This document shows positions 54,401 to 64,000 of a DNA stretch of 64,000 nt, one piece after another. The stretch is taken from assembly GCA_945859605.1 (NCBI GenBank), contig OX243821.1:13832335-13896334 (forward strand), given 5' to 3'. A model generated the notes under the pieces. That model had not been told where the DNA came from. It saw nothing but the letters and a program-made list of their open reading frames with translations, and ran no database searches. A program made the translations under genes and the position numbers. Numbering within the stretch: position 1 is the first letter of the stretch; every line of letters begins with the position of its first letter. Source of the DNA: Lumbricus rubellus. Lineage: Eukaryota > Annelida > Clitellata > Crassiclitellata > Lumbricidae.

Positions 54401-54421
54401 CTGCTGCTGCGTTGTATGCAT
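48230..54421 (-). CDS. MBNL: Muscleblind-like RNA-binding splicing regulator, whole locus
   Basis: Five collinear coding exons (54421-54161, 52994-52830, 51331-51089, 50703-50542, 49551-49336), all with GT-AG borders and phase-0 introns, join into a 348-residue protein. Muscleblind proteins bind YGCY-type RNA motifs in nucleus and cytoplasm and control alternative splicing. Two CCCH fingers are visible: Cys48/56/63-His67 and Cys82/90/97-His101, both CX7CX6CX3H, with the family signatures [10 protein letters not shown] and [11 protein letters not shown]. Vertebrate MBNLs have a second finger pair; none is seen here. Beyond residue 142 the protein is Pro/Ser/Thr- and Gly-rich. An alternative end uses a donor inside exon 5 and an exon at 48264-48230 (357 residues). 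Upstream non-coding exons are not resolved. Confidence 0.93.
48626..49029. mobile_element. MITE with 34-bp perfect terminal inverted repeats
   Basis: The left arm, starting GTGACCCGCTATATGAAAAG (48626-48659), and the right arm (48996-49029) are exact reverse complements over 34 bases. The 4-base word ATTT flanks both ends (48622-48625, 49030-49033), a possible target duplication. 404 bp, no coding capacity. It lies in the last muscleblind intron or its 3' flank. Confidence 0.9.
49336..49551 (-). CDS. MBNL: Muscleblind exon 5, possible terminal exon
   Basis: 71 codons and TGA after acceptor 'gctgtcgattgcag'. Reads [20 protein letters not shown], then [17 protein letters not shown], a Gly-Val repeat ([14 protein letters not shown]) and CYGRLAGN. 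A good donor, GCAG|gtaact, lies eight bases before the stop (exon end 49344), so the last two residues may be replaced by exon 6. No transcript data are available to choose. Confidence 0.75.
   Translation of the reverse strand, partial: GLNQLVPVAKTHLIPADLRNGNVTVFPCGSSASSYQQMTLPSVITGGGVGVGIGGGVGGQQQPCYGRLAGN
49552..50541 (-). other. Muscleblind intron 4
   Basis: 990 bases, GT-AG. Contains a 'ccatccatccatcc' run near 49656-49670, AAT-rich tracts and the 37-bp minisatellite at 50022-50365. No coding content. Confidence 0.7.
50022..50365. repeat. 37-bp minisatellite, nine copies, intronic
   Basis: Unit 'aataataataaaatattgag' plus 'gtttttatctttgtaag', with two copies expanded by extra T bases (gttttttttat). 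It lies inside muscleblind intron 4. Confidence 0.95.
50542..50703 (-). CDS. MBNL: Muscleblind exon 4
   Basis: 54 codons, acceptor 'gtttgattgacag', donor CAG|gtgacg, phase 0. Starts [20 protein letters not shown] and ends [12 protein letters not shown]. Low-complexity Asn/Gly/Ser/Tyr-rich sequence without a domain. It has the size and phase of a cassette exon, so skipping would keep the frame. Confidence 0.75.
50704..51088 (-). other. Muscleblind intron 3
   Basis: 385 bases with GTAAGT donor and TTGACAG acceptor; no other feature seen. Confidence 0.7.
51089..51331 (-). CDS. MBNL: Muscleblind exon 3: Pro/Ser/Thr-rich region
   Basis: 81 codons with acceptor 'ttctgtgcaaag' and donor GAC|gtaagt, phase 0 on both sides. 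Reads [20 protein letters not shown] and [17 protein letters not shown], then [20 protein letters not shown]. No conserved domain; assignment rests on the open frame, matching phases and position. A TA microsatellite lies about 30 bases upstream of the acceptor. Confidence 0.8.
51361..51412. repeat. TA microsatellite next to the exon 3 acceptor
   Basis: About 25 TA units, ending about 30 bases before the acceptor of muscleblind exon 3 on the minus strand. Confidence 0.95.
51809..52655. mobile_element. Charlie-like hAT element, 847 bp, in muscleblind intron 2
   Basis: CAGGGGTTCTCAAACT (51809) and its complement AGTTTGAGAACCCCTG (to 52655) are typical Charlie-type hAT ends. Flanking 8-bp duplications CTTTAGAA (51801-51808, 52656-52663) are exact and fit nTnnnnAn. 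'gtaccccc' words recur near both ends. No transposase; non-autonomous. Confidence 0.95.
52830..52994 (-). CDS. MBNL: Muscleblind exon 2: zinc finger 2
   Basis: 55 codons, acceptor 'cttcatttgtag' and donor GTT|gtaagt. Starts [20 protein letters not shown], completing finger 2, followed by [11 protein letters not shown], a conserved block directly after the fingers. QRSDPPC gives six residues between the second and third Cys, as in insect muscleblind, rather than the shorter vertebrate spacing. Confidence 0.95.
52995..54160 (-). other. Muscleblind intron 1
   Basis: 1166 bases, GT-AG. Carries a LINE/SINE tail near 53611 and an ACAC microsatellite at 53860-53887. The 102-codon plus-strand ORF at its start is antisense to exon 2 and not a gene. 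Confidence 0.75.
53611..53720 (-). mobile_element. 3' end of a non-LTR element or SINE
   Basis: On the minus strand: GGAGTAATAAAGGCTATAC followed by TTACTTAC. Same type of end as 9633-9740. Confidence 0.45.
54161..54421 (-). CDS. MBNL: Muscleblind exon 1 (coding): start, poly-Gln, zinc finger 1
   Basis: 87 codons. The chosen ATG (54421) opens [17 protein letters not shown]; the ATG at residue 12 is an alternative start with more typical muscleblind length, and the poly-Gln before it comes from a CAG/CAA repeat. [19 protein letters not shown] and DECRFAHP form finger 1. CCFDSIK starts finger 2, which is split by the intron exactly after Lys87. The donor is AAG|gtacga at 54160. The splice position inside finger 2 matches what I recall for MBNL genes. 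Confidence 0.93.
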
Positions 54422-55074
54422 AGCTGTTGTCTTGTTGTAGTAGTACTATAATTAGTATTAGTATGCATGTGTGATTAGGAGAGGGACAGTTTCCAAAGGA
54501 GGTTTTTTGTTGCCGGGCGCCAATGACGAGAGCCACGTGCGTAACAATGAAGAAGAAGAAGAAGCACGCCTCAGATACTCATCCACATCGAACGTGCTGC
54601 TGCACCATGGATGGCAGCAGACTGTAGTGACTAGTGATACTACGTCTGCGTCTGTGGTACAGTCATAGGCCAATATATATAATGATATAGCAGCAGCAGA
54701 CCTCATTCTCCTCCTTCTTCTCTTGCTAGGCCTATAGGCCTCATAACCAATGCGCCTATCCAGTTCAACAAAGAACCATCATCATCATCATCATCATCAT
54801 CATCGTACAGCACGAGATGAGTCATCTCCTCGTCTCTGTCTTTCTGCCTGTCTGTCTGTCTGCCTCACTCTGTCTCCTTCTCCATGTATACTACAGTGAA
54901 AACAACTAACTGTCAGTCAATGTTTTTCTGAGCCGTTTTTTCTAGCTGATCTTCTTCCTCTTCCTCTCCAACTGTCTGCACCGATCACCGCACCACAGCA
55001 CAACAGCAACGGCATCGGCAGAGGCTACAGCCGTCGTTGTCGTCGTCGTCGTTCCGCAGCCGAAGATTTCGGCA

Positions 55075-55112
<38 letters not shown>

Positions 55113-55461
55113 AATGAGTAATCGTTTGCCTCTCCCCTCCCCCTCATTCTTCTTCTTCTCCTTCTCCTTCTCCTTCTCCTTCTCATTCTCATTCTTCCTC
55201 CCTCTCTTCTTCGGCGTCGATTGATTTGATCTATTAACACAAATACACACACTGCAACTAAACTGGTTCAGTGTGTGTTACATCCTGCAACATTATAGAG
55301 AGGAACGAAGGAGGGAGGAAGGGAGGGAGGGAGGAAGGGAGGGAGGGAACGAGGTAGGGAGGAAACGAAATCGGGATGGAACGAAATCGGGAGGGAACGA
55401 GGGAGGGAGGGAACGAGAGAGGGAGGACGCCACTGGCGCTCAGCCAAACGATGATTTCCAA
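54422..55461. promoter_or_regulatory. Muscleblind upstream region, low complexity
   Basis: Probably 5' untranslated and promoter sequence of the minus-strand gene. It contains ATC repeats (54779-54804), GAC repeats (55075-55113), CTTCTC repeats (55147-55200) and a G-rich polypurine tract on the plus strand (55300-55430, GGGAGGGAGG). No TATA box or start site can be fixed. ORFs here are repeat readings. Confidence 0.4.
55300..55430. repeat. Polypurine GGGAGGGAGGGA tract
   Basis: Over 90% A/G on the plus strand with many GGGA blocks, able in principle to form triplex or G-quadruplex structures. It lies between the satellite array and the muscleblind start. Confidence 0.85.
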
Positions 55462-58400
55462 AAGAATTATCAGAATATGACAAATGAATAATTAGAATAT
55501 GACAAATGAATAATCAGGAGATGACAAATTAATAATCAGAAGATGACAAATGAATAATCAGAAGATGACAAATGAATAATCAGAACATGACAAATGAATA
55601 ATCAGAATATGACAAATGAATAATCAGAGGATGACAAATGAATAATCATAAAAATGACAAATGAATAATCAGAATATGACAAATGAATAATCAGAATATG
55701 AAAATGAATTATCAGAACATGACAAATGAATAATCAGAAGATGACAAATGAATAATCAGAAGATGACAAATTAATAATCAGAATATGACAAATGAATAAT
55801 CAGGAGATGACAAATGAATAATCAGAAGATGACAAATGAATAATCATAAAAATGACAAATGAATAATCAGAATATGACAAATGAATAATCAGAATATGAC
55901 AAATGAATAATCAGAATATGACAAATGAATAATCAGAATATGACAAATGAATTATCAGAACATGACAAATGAATAATCAGAAGATGACAAATGAATAATC
56001 AAAAGATGACAAAAATGAATATTATAATCAGAAGATGATAAATGAAAAACCAAAACATGACAAATGAATAATCAGAATATGACAAATGAATAATCAGAAC
56101 ATGACAAATGAATAATCAGAAAAATGACAAATGAATTATAAGAACATGACAAATGAATAATCAGAACATGACAAATGAATAATCAGAACATGACAAATGA
56201 ATAATCAGAACATGACAAATGAATAATAAGAATATGACGAGTGCATAATCAGAACATGACAAATGAATAATCAGAACATGACAAGTGCATAATCAGAATA
56301 TGATAAATAAATAATCAGAAGATGACAAATGAATAATCAGAAGATGACAAATGAATAATTAGAAGATGACAAATGAATCATCAGAAGATGACAAATGAAT
56401 GAGCAGAAGATGACAAATGAATAATCAGAAGATGACAAATGAATAATCATAAAAATGACAAATGAATAATCATAAAAATGACAAATGAATAATCAGAATA
56501 TGACAAATGAATAATCAGAATATGACAAATGAATAATCAGAATATGACAAATGAATAATCAGAACATGACAAATGAATAATCAGAAGATGACAAATGAAT
56601 CATCAGAAGATGACAAATGAATGAGCAGAAGATGACAAATGAATAATCAGAAGATGACAAATGAATAATCATAAAAATGACAAATGAATAATCATAAAAA
56701 TGACAAATGAATAATCAGAATATGACAAATGAATAATCAGAATATGACAAATGAATAATCAGAACATGACAAATGAATAATCAGAAGATGACAAATGAAT
56801 CATCAGAAGATGACAAATGAATAATTAGAAGATGACAAATGAATCATCAGAAGATGACAAATGAATAATCAGAAGATGACAAATGAATCATCAGAAGATG
56901 ACAAATGAATGAGCAGAAGATGACAAATGAATAATCAGAAGATGACAAATGAATAATCAGAAGATGACAAATGAATAATCAGAACATGACAAATGAATAA
57001 ACAGAATATGACAAATGATTAATCAGAATATGACAAATGAATAATCAGAATATGACAAATGAATAATCAGAAGATGACAAATGAATAATCAGAAGATGAC
57101 AAATGAATAATCAGAAGATGACAAATGAATAATCAGAACATGACAAATGAATAATCAGAAGATGACAAATGAATGATCAGAAGATGACAAATGAATAATC
57201 AGAAGATGATAAATACATAATCAGAACATGACAAATGAATAATCAGAAGATGACAAATGAATAATCAGAACATGACAAATGAATAATCAGAACATGACAA
57301 ATGAATAATCAGAAGATGATAAATACATAATCAGAAGATGACAAATGAATAATCAGAAGATGACAAATGAATAATCATAAAAATGACAAATGAATAATCA
57401 GAATATGACAAATGAATAATCATAAAAATGACAAATGAATAATCAGAAGATGACAAATGAATAATCATAAAAATGACAAATGAATAATCAGAATATGACA
57501 AATGAATAATCAGAATATGACAAATGAATAATCAGAATATGACAAATGAATAATCAGAAGATGACAAATGAATAATCAGAACATGACAAATGAATAATCA
57601 AAACATGACAAATGAATAATCAGAAGATGACAAATGAATGATCAGAAGATGACAAATGAATAATCAGAATATGACAAATGAATAATCAGAATATGACAAA
57701 TGAATAATCAGAATATGACAAATGAACAATCAGAATATGATAAATGAATAATCAGAATATGACAAATGAACAATCAGAAGATGACAAATGAATAATCAGA
57801 AGATGACAAATGAATGACCAGAAGATGACAAATGAATAATCAGAATATGACAAATGAATAATCAGAATATGACAAATGAATAATCAAAAAAATGACAAGT
57901 GAATAATCAGAAGATGATAAATACATAATCAGAAGATAACAAATGAATGATCAGAATATGACAAATGAAAAATCAGAACATGATAAATGAATAATCAGAA
58001 TATGACAAATGAATTATCAGAAGATGACAAATGAATAATCAGAAGATGACAAATGAATAATCAGAACATGACAAATGAATAATCAGAATATGACAAATGA
58101 TTAATCAGAATATGACAAATGAATAATCAGAATATGACAAATGAATAATCAGAAGATGACAAATGAATAATCAGAAGATGACAAATGAATAATCAGAAGA
58201 TGACAAATGAATAATCAGAACATGACAAATGAATAATCAGAAGATGACAAATGAATGATCAGAAGATGACAAATGAATAATCAGAAGATGATAAATACAT
58301 AATCAGAACATGACAAATGAATAATCAGAAGATGACAAATGAATAATCAGAACATGACAAATGAATAATCAGAACATGACAAATGAATAATCAGAAGATG

Positions 58401-59350
58401 ATAAATACATAATCAGAAGATGACAAATGAATAATCAGAAGATGACAAATGAATAATCATAAAAATGACAAATGAATAATCAGAATATGACAAATGAATA
58501 ATCATAAAAATGACAAATGAATAATCAGAAGATGACAAATGAATAATCATAAAAATGACAAATGAATAATCAGAATATGACAAATGAATAATCAGAATAT
58601 GACAAATGAATAATCAGAATATGACAAATGAATAATCAGAAGATGACAAATGAATAATCAGAACATGACAAATGAATAATCAAAACATGACAAATGAATA
58701 ATCAGAAGATGACAAATGAATGATCAGAAGATGACAAATGAATAATCAGAATATGACAAATGAATAATCAGAACATGACAAATGAATAATCAGAATATGA
58801 CAAATGAATAATTAAAAGATGACAAATGAATAATCAGAACATGACAAATGAATAATCAGAACATGACAAATGAATAATCAGAATATGACAAATGAATAAT
58901 CAGAATATGACAAATGAATGATCAGAATATGACAAATGAATAATCAGAACATGACAAATCAATAATCAGAACATGACAAATGAATAATCAGAAGAAGATA
59001 AATACATAATCAGACGATGACAAATAAATAATCAGAACATGACAAATGAATAATCAGAAGATGACAAATGAATAATCAGAATATGACAAATGAATAATCA
59101 GAATATGATAAATGAATAATCAGAATATGATAAATGAATAATCAGAAGATGATAAATACATAATCAGAATATGACAAATGAATGATCAGAAGATGACAAA
59201 TGAATAATCAGAAGATGACAAATGAATAATCAGAAGATGACAAATGAATAATCAGAAGATGACAAATGAATAATCAGAACATGACAAGTGCATAATCAGA
59301 ATATGATAAATAAATAATCAGAATATGACAAATGAATAATCAGAATATGC
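55462..59350. repeat. 22-bp satellite array, about 176 copies
   Basis: Unit TGACAAATGAATAATCAGAA plus a variable pair (GA, TA or CA), with a 23-base variant containing 'ataaaaatgac'. Stops occur in all frames, so it is non-coding. A block at about 56935-57690 is repeated at 58017-58772 with a constant 1082-base offset; 'gaatgagcag' marks a smaller 220-base repeat at 56398 and 56618. Confidence 0.97.
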
Positions 59351-62300
59351 TATAGGCTTCCTAGCCCAATCATGGCGTATATTTAGTTAGGAAACACCAA
59401 GCACCAACATCAAGGTGTTACCACGGCTTTCATAATTATTTGAATAGTTCGCTGTTGTACTGGTGACAGCACGAGACAATGTTTGCTTATAATATTATTT
59501 TTTAATCTCTGCTTCAAATCTCTTCTTCTTATGTCAACAGAACAGACTTGCGGCATTAATTGAAGCGACGACGACGACAGAATCAACGTTGTCGTTCGCT
59601 GGAACGGATCGAGCCGTCAACGCTTCAGTCTCTTCTCGTCACAGGAACAACTGAACAAACAGATTCGTTAAAAAAAACAGAGCATCATGTTCCCCACTTC
59701 CCCCTTCCCCACTTCCCCTTCCTCCCTTAGAGCATGGTGAACACATAGCGTGACTAATGGTTGATCACTAGATCTCGCTGCAGTTGACCGCAAAAATTAA
59801 CATGTCTATCTTTAGAAAGTTTAGAGATTTGAGGCATAGAGGTAGATTTGGTCTCTCTTGAACCACATTATTATGCTGTATTCTTACATCTTAGATGTGA
59901 AATGATTATGATTTATTTTATATGAAACCATTTAATTGCACAATGTAATAATTTTATGTTTTATGCTGCTTCCTCATTTCATTCTGAATGGTGGAAGTGG
60001 TTCAGTATAAGAATTGTAGAAAAATAAGGGGTGGGGGAAGGTTACACGTTGATTTATGTGGACTCGGGGTGAGCATTGAGGAGTGTTACTGGATGAAAGA
60101 ATTAATCATGCAGACATAATAATGTGCCAGACAGATGAATGGTTGGCTCGATGGATGTTTGGATAGAGGGATGTATGAGTGGGTGGATGGATAGGTGTGT
60201 GACTTGCTGGATCATGTGGATCGGTAGATGGGTGGATGGATAGACGGTTAGATGGATGAGTGAGGACATGACTATGGGGTTATAAGAAAGACTGGGGCTC
60301 AACCCCACAACTCTGTCAATTCTCACCCTGGAGTGGTGGTAGCAGTAGTACTGTACACAGTAGGCCTAGGGTAGTAGAAATGGTAGTTTTATAGCAGCTG
60401 GGCTCCAATGAATTTCACTTGCCTGACACCATTTAGCATGCATAACCTACATGTAGGCACATATAGTCGCCTGACCAAGTGCGTGCGGGCGCCAATGGTC
60501 AGAGGACTAATATGGATCATTTTAGCCTCAATTGATTTCGTCCTAGGTAATAGAATAACAGCCTAAGAAGATATGCAGTCGAAGTTTCGCTGCACAGTGA
60601 CATCTAGAATCCGCATTGTGTCGACGCGTTCCATTCCATCAAGTCTTGCGAGGATTATAAGGATAAGCATCTGCTCCTCGTTGAGCTATCATCATTTCCA
60701 TGGACTTTGTAGTATTTTAGTCTAAGCTTGTTTCGCTCAGTCCATGTGGATACATGCTTCAATTCTAGGTCTACTAGAACTCAGTTGCCATGACTTTTGT
60801 GATGAGTTATAAATGACGCAATTCTATTGTGTTATCATTATTATTTTTATGCCCTGAGCTACTTCATTCTCCAGGAACTTAGATGTCATTATTGTTTCTG
60901 GAATGAACATCTGGTGGGTCAGGCCTCGTCTTCAGGGTGTGAGGCAAAAGTACCTTTGAAAGCGACCAGGTTAGATACAGAAGGACAGACGTCTGTTCCC
61001 ACTAATATTATTAATACTATTATTATTATTATTATTGTCTGCATGTGTTAGGCAGAGTACGATGAAATCGATCAACGATGTTATTGTTATTATTGTTATT
61101 ATTATTATACGAAAGTTTCCTAAGTAGTTCTGTTTCCAAAAGCGATTAAGCCAACATCTAAAGACTATGCAATCTGGAAAGTCAACAAAAAGCTCTGAAG
61201 GCAAAACAATAAAACTTAAAATCATTTTTTTTCAATCTTTGGATATATTATTCAACAGTATAAAACTGGTTTAGCAATGAAACATGGCGTATATTACATA
61301 CAGGGAATAAAAACACTTTTCCTCATTCATTAACAGTTTAGGTGTTCAAATAACAGTAAACTAACAGTTGCAGCTTCTCCAATCTTAACTAAATCTGTTT
61401 AGATACAACGATTACGCCTAAATGTCTGTCAGCGTGACACACGTGACGCCAGCCACTGTCGTCTAAACTGACGCAAAAGCCGCAACTTCTCTTCTAAGGC
61501 AACATGTTCATATCATCGTCGTCGTCGTCGTTCAAGGCCTAGTAAATCTGATGCTACAAGTTCTGTACTTACGGAAGAAGTCTGTACACACTGACGATAG
61601 TAACGTTACAGTTCTTTCACGGAGATATCCATAAATAATCACAAAACACATTTCTTAACCATGTGACACAAATTATTTTCTGAGTAACGTCAAGACTGAT
61701 TTTCGATAGTAAATTTATAATAATTTCTAATAATTTGCCAGCTGCTCTTCAATACAACGTCATCGCATAGAAAACTGATATTAATTCATTGTTTAATTGG
61801 TAAACAAGTAAAGTATTTACACACAATCAATCATCCAACCCCATCACCATCGTCAGTATTATTACTCAGATTCTTATTGTTGTGATAATTTAGAAAGTCA
61901 CCCCGGCTTGCTGATTAAAGGCTCAATAAGTCTTTAGTTGTGTTTGTGAAACGAAAAAAGAAAGTTGCCCACGTGTGATGATAGTGAATGCTGCAGATTA
62001 GGACGAGCAGCATGTGACAGAGTAAAGAACAGTGCTGTCCAAACGTTTTGACAAGGCGGGCGACCAAAGACCATTTTATGTACTTATCGCTATGCAAGCA
62101 GACCTGCGATTTTGTACTCCTTCATTTTCAAATAATTTCCACACATTTTTTCACTTAGCTTAAGCGGGCCACTTAAAATGAGCTTGCAGGTCACAGGTTG
62201 AACAACTGCACTGGTCTAATACAAAGAAAAAACAAACTCCAGCCAGTGAAAACGACTTCAACACACTGTACGACCCACCCCACCCCACCAATTCAACTTG

Positions 62301-63200
62301 CATGCAAATTTAAAAAATAAACATACATTTATTACGGCCAGCTTTGACTTTCCAATAACTTTACGCACTGTGTAAAATTCTAAATCACAAGAAATAAGAA
62401 CAATTCTGCCATTTGATTTTGCCGTCGAACATTTTTACAACAAAAGTGCAAATGTCAAAACTGCAGCAGAACTGTTTCTGTCACGGTTGCATAAACATTT
62501 CAAAGTGACAAAGTCTGAAGTATTACATACTACAGACGCAATTTACTGTAGGCATTGAAGATTTGGTTATGTTAACTAAATCTACTTTCCTAGCAAATCT
62601 GATTTATAGGCGAGAAATGACGCATTTAAAATAAAGAAATTAGCACAAAGCTGCATTTCAATTCCTACTCATAATAAAAATTACAGCTAAAATTACAGAG
62701 CTTCTCAATAATAAGTCATCTAAGTGACGACGACTACACGGTCAACATTCTGTGAAGAAAGTTCGTGAATTTCGTCGTCACGTAAACTAACAACACAATG
62801 ACTTAGGTGATAAAAGCGAGAAAATAACCAAAAAACAGAAAGTAAGCATGTTACGCAAATCTACAAAAAGTGAAGCAAACATCAACATCAGCCTAAACAT
62901 GTGCTGCAATCATCACATAAACATGTGTGGCAGTCAACGCCAAACACATTAGAACGACTCTTAAGTATTCATAGCGTAACTTTACGCAACGCTGTTATCA
63001 ACGCACACCTCGTAATCACAAGTGACAGCAACAGGCACAGAACAATTCCTACTGTCAGACTCCAACAGTTTTGGTGTAAGGCTCAACAACGAAGACAGTA
63101 GCAGCAGCAGCAACACGTCTACGATGATTTGATTTGCAGCAAGTGAATCGGTGAATGAAACAACCGCACAACTCTGAATAAATTACGCTAAAATCAAACC

Positions 63201-63232
<32 letters not shown>

Positions 63233-63473
63233 GTCAGCATCATCATCACAACTACAATTATCCCTAAAGTTAGTTAAACTTTTACTACAGAACTTATGCT
63301 CTTAATTTCGCAAAGTTATAACTGACAAGAATCAGTTTGAAATGGGGGACTAGTCTGAGAAAGTCAACCATCGACGATTGATTGGCCATCTGCTACAAAA
63401 GCTGCTTTCCATCATCATCATCATCATCATCCAGCGCTGTCGTTTGATTATAGAAAGAAGTGGATCTACGTCG
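59351..63473. other. Intergenic or intronic DNA without recognised exons
   Basis: GGAT-like repeats at 60130-60250, ATT repeats at 61003-61035 and 61079-61107, a CGTCGT run at 61517-61532, CAT repeats at 63200-63245 and 63409-63431, and one degraded hAT-like miniature at 62029. No ORF with a recognisable motif. Confidence 0.5.
62029..62215. mobile_element. Degraded hAT-like MITE
   Basis: Left CAGTGCTGTCCAAACGTTTT and right complement CAGTGCAGTTGTTCAACCTG resemble hAT ends (CAGTGctgtccaa). 'aggcgggcgacc' and 'agcgggccac' recur inside. The flanking octamers GTAAAGAA and GTCTAATA do not match, so the duplication is lost or the call is wrong. Confidence 0.45.
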
Positions 63474-63575
63474 CTAGAACGTCATAACAGAACTCGTCGT
63501 TGAGATGATGCTTCCTTGCAGGAACGCACTGTTGCGATTGCTCGCCACTGAACATCGATCGTCCTCTTCCAATAA
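63474..63575 (-). CDS. Candidate terminal exon of an unidentified gene
   Basis: A strong acceptor ('gtttgttgttgttttcag') precedes 33 codons and TAG: LLEEDDRCSVASNRNSAFLQ then GSIISTTSSVMTF. The frame is the only sensible open one from the acceptor. The C-terminal MTF has hydrophobic residues at positions 0 and -2, as in class II PDZ ligands, so a membrane or scaffold-linked protein is possible. Upstream exons would lie beyond the window on the right. It could instead be a chance reading in an untranslated muscleblind exon. Confidence 0.35.
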   Translation of the reverse strand, partial: LLEEDDRCSVASNRNSAFLQGSIISTTSSVMTF

Positions 63576-64000
63576 CTGAAAACAACAACAAACAACCACA
63601 ATAGCAGACTTAGCAAAGCAACTCAAATCGGATGATAAAGCTGAAGTGGCTCAAACTGAAGAAAGAAGACACTGGAAACAAGAGAGAAGTGGAGAAGGAT
63701 GCAAGCGATTAATTCTAGCCTTAAGGGAAAGCGATCACCAGCCATTCCTATTTTCCAGCTAAAATACGAGCTAAACTATTCATAAAACACTGTACATCAC
63801 TGTTCAAACAGTTCCATAACTTTAATGCACAGTAAAGCCAATGTCTAATGAACAAAGTGCAGTACAGTAAATATTGTATAGACATTGCGTTTTGAAGTTA
63901 CATCATTTGTGCTTGGATTAATTTATCACCAGCCCTTCATGAATGAAGTGTCACTGTTTACACCTGCTCAGCACAATTTGGACACATGACATGGGAAGGG
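63576..64000. other. No recognisable gene; intron if the exon at 63474 is real
   Basis: No coding signal or repeat family recognised. Confidence 0.4.

Noticed and set aside
54942..55252. Glu/Lys/Arg- and Ser-rich ORFs upstream of muscleblind
   Set aside because: Produced by GAC and CTTCTC repeats in different frames; no conserved residues.
55462..59350. CRISPR-like array of short repeats
   Set aside because: The units are directly contiguous with no unique spacers, and the surrounding genes are animal-type with introns. It is a tandem satellite.

Overview
This is a piece of a metazoan nuclear genome, about 40% GC, with interrupted genes, GT-AG introns, many microsatellites and dense transposable-element debris. 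The one gene I recognise with confidence is a muscleblind-like (MBNL) splicing factor on the minus strand (48230-54421). Its second zinc finger has the CX7CX6CX3H spacing that I associate with invertebrate muscleblind rather than the shorter vertebrate form. That gene, the RNase H-bearing and CR1/L2-like LINEs, and the hAT and piggyBac elements all point to an invertebrate. I cannot name the species.

Layout, left part (1-38 kb): a graveyard of non-LTR retrotransposons, nearly all on the plus strand and nearly all broken. At least one family has an ORF1 with clustered CCHC zinc knuckles and an ORF2 with endonuclease (EN), reverse transcriptase (RT, FADD/YADD) and RNase H, which fits the I/Nimb-type LINEs. 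Fragments are joined head to tail, duplicated and fused, for example a gag piece between two 74-bp endonuclease copies, gag fused to RNase H, and one RT segment pasted over the place of the catalytic motif. Two RNase H copies 14 kb apart carry the same frameshift and the same Asp-to-Asn change. DNA transposons are interspersed: a piggyBac transposase remnant, a complete 894-bp piggyBac element nested in another inverted-repeat element, a 75-bp TTAA-flanked miniature, and a 2.1-kb hAT with an 8-bp target duplication. A possible host or orphan coiled-coil gene fragment (two exons, 9478-10081) and a Ulp1/PHD-like ORF interrupted by a TA microsatellite (25708-26124) also lie here.

Middle (38.5-48 kb): a 20-bp minisatellite open in several frames; a long CR1/L2-like RT ORF (39571-41346) ending in a 3' hairpin; a tRNA-derived SINE (44828-45055) carrying the same 3' hairpin as the LINE; and two small hAT-type MITEs with clean 8-bp target duplications.

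Right part (48-64 kb): the muscleblind gene (five coding exons plus a possible alternative sixth), with a MITE, an 847-bp Charlie-like hAT, a 37-bp minisatellite and a TA tract in or beside its introns. About 1 kb upstream of its start lies a 3.9-kb array of a 22-bp satellite with a 1082-bp higher-order duplication. The remaining 4.6 kb is low-complexity intergenic or intronic DNA with one candidate terminal exon of a second minus-strand gene (63474-63575).

Most short ORFs in the window are chance readings through repeats and are not annotated.
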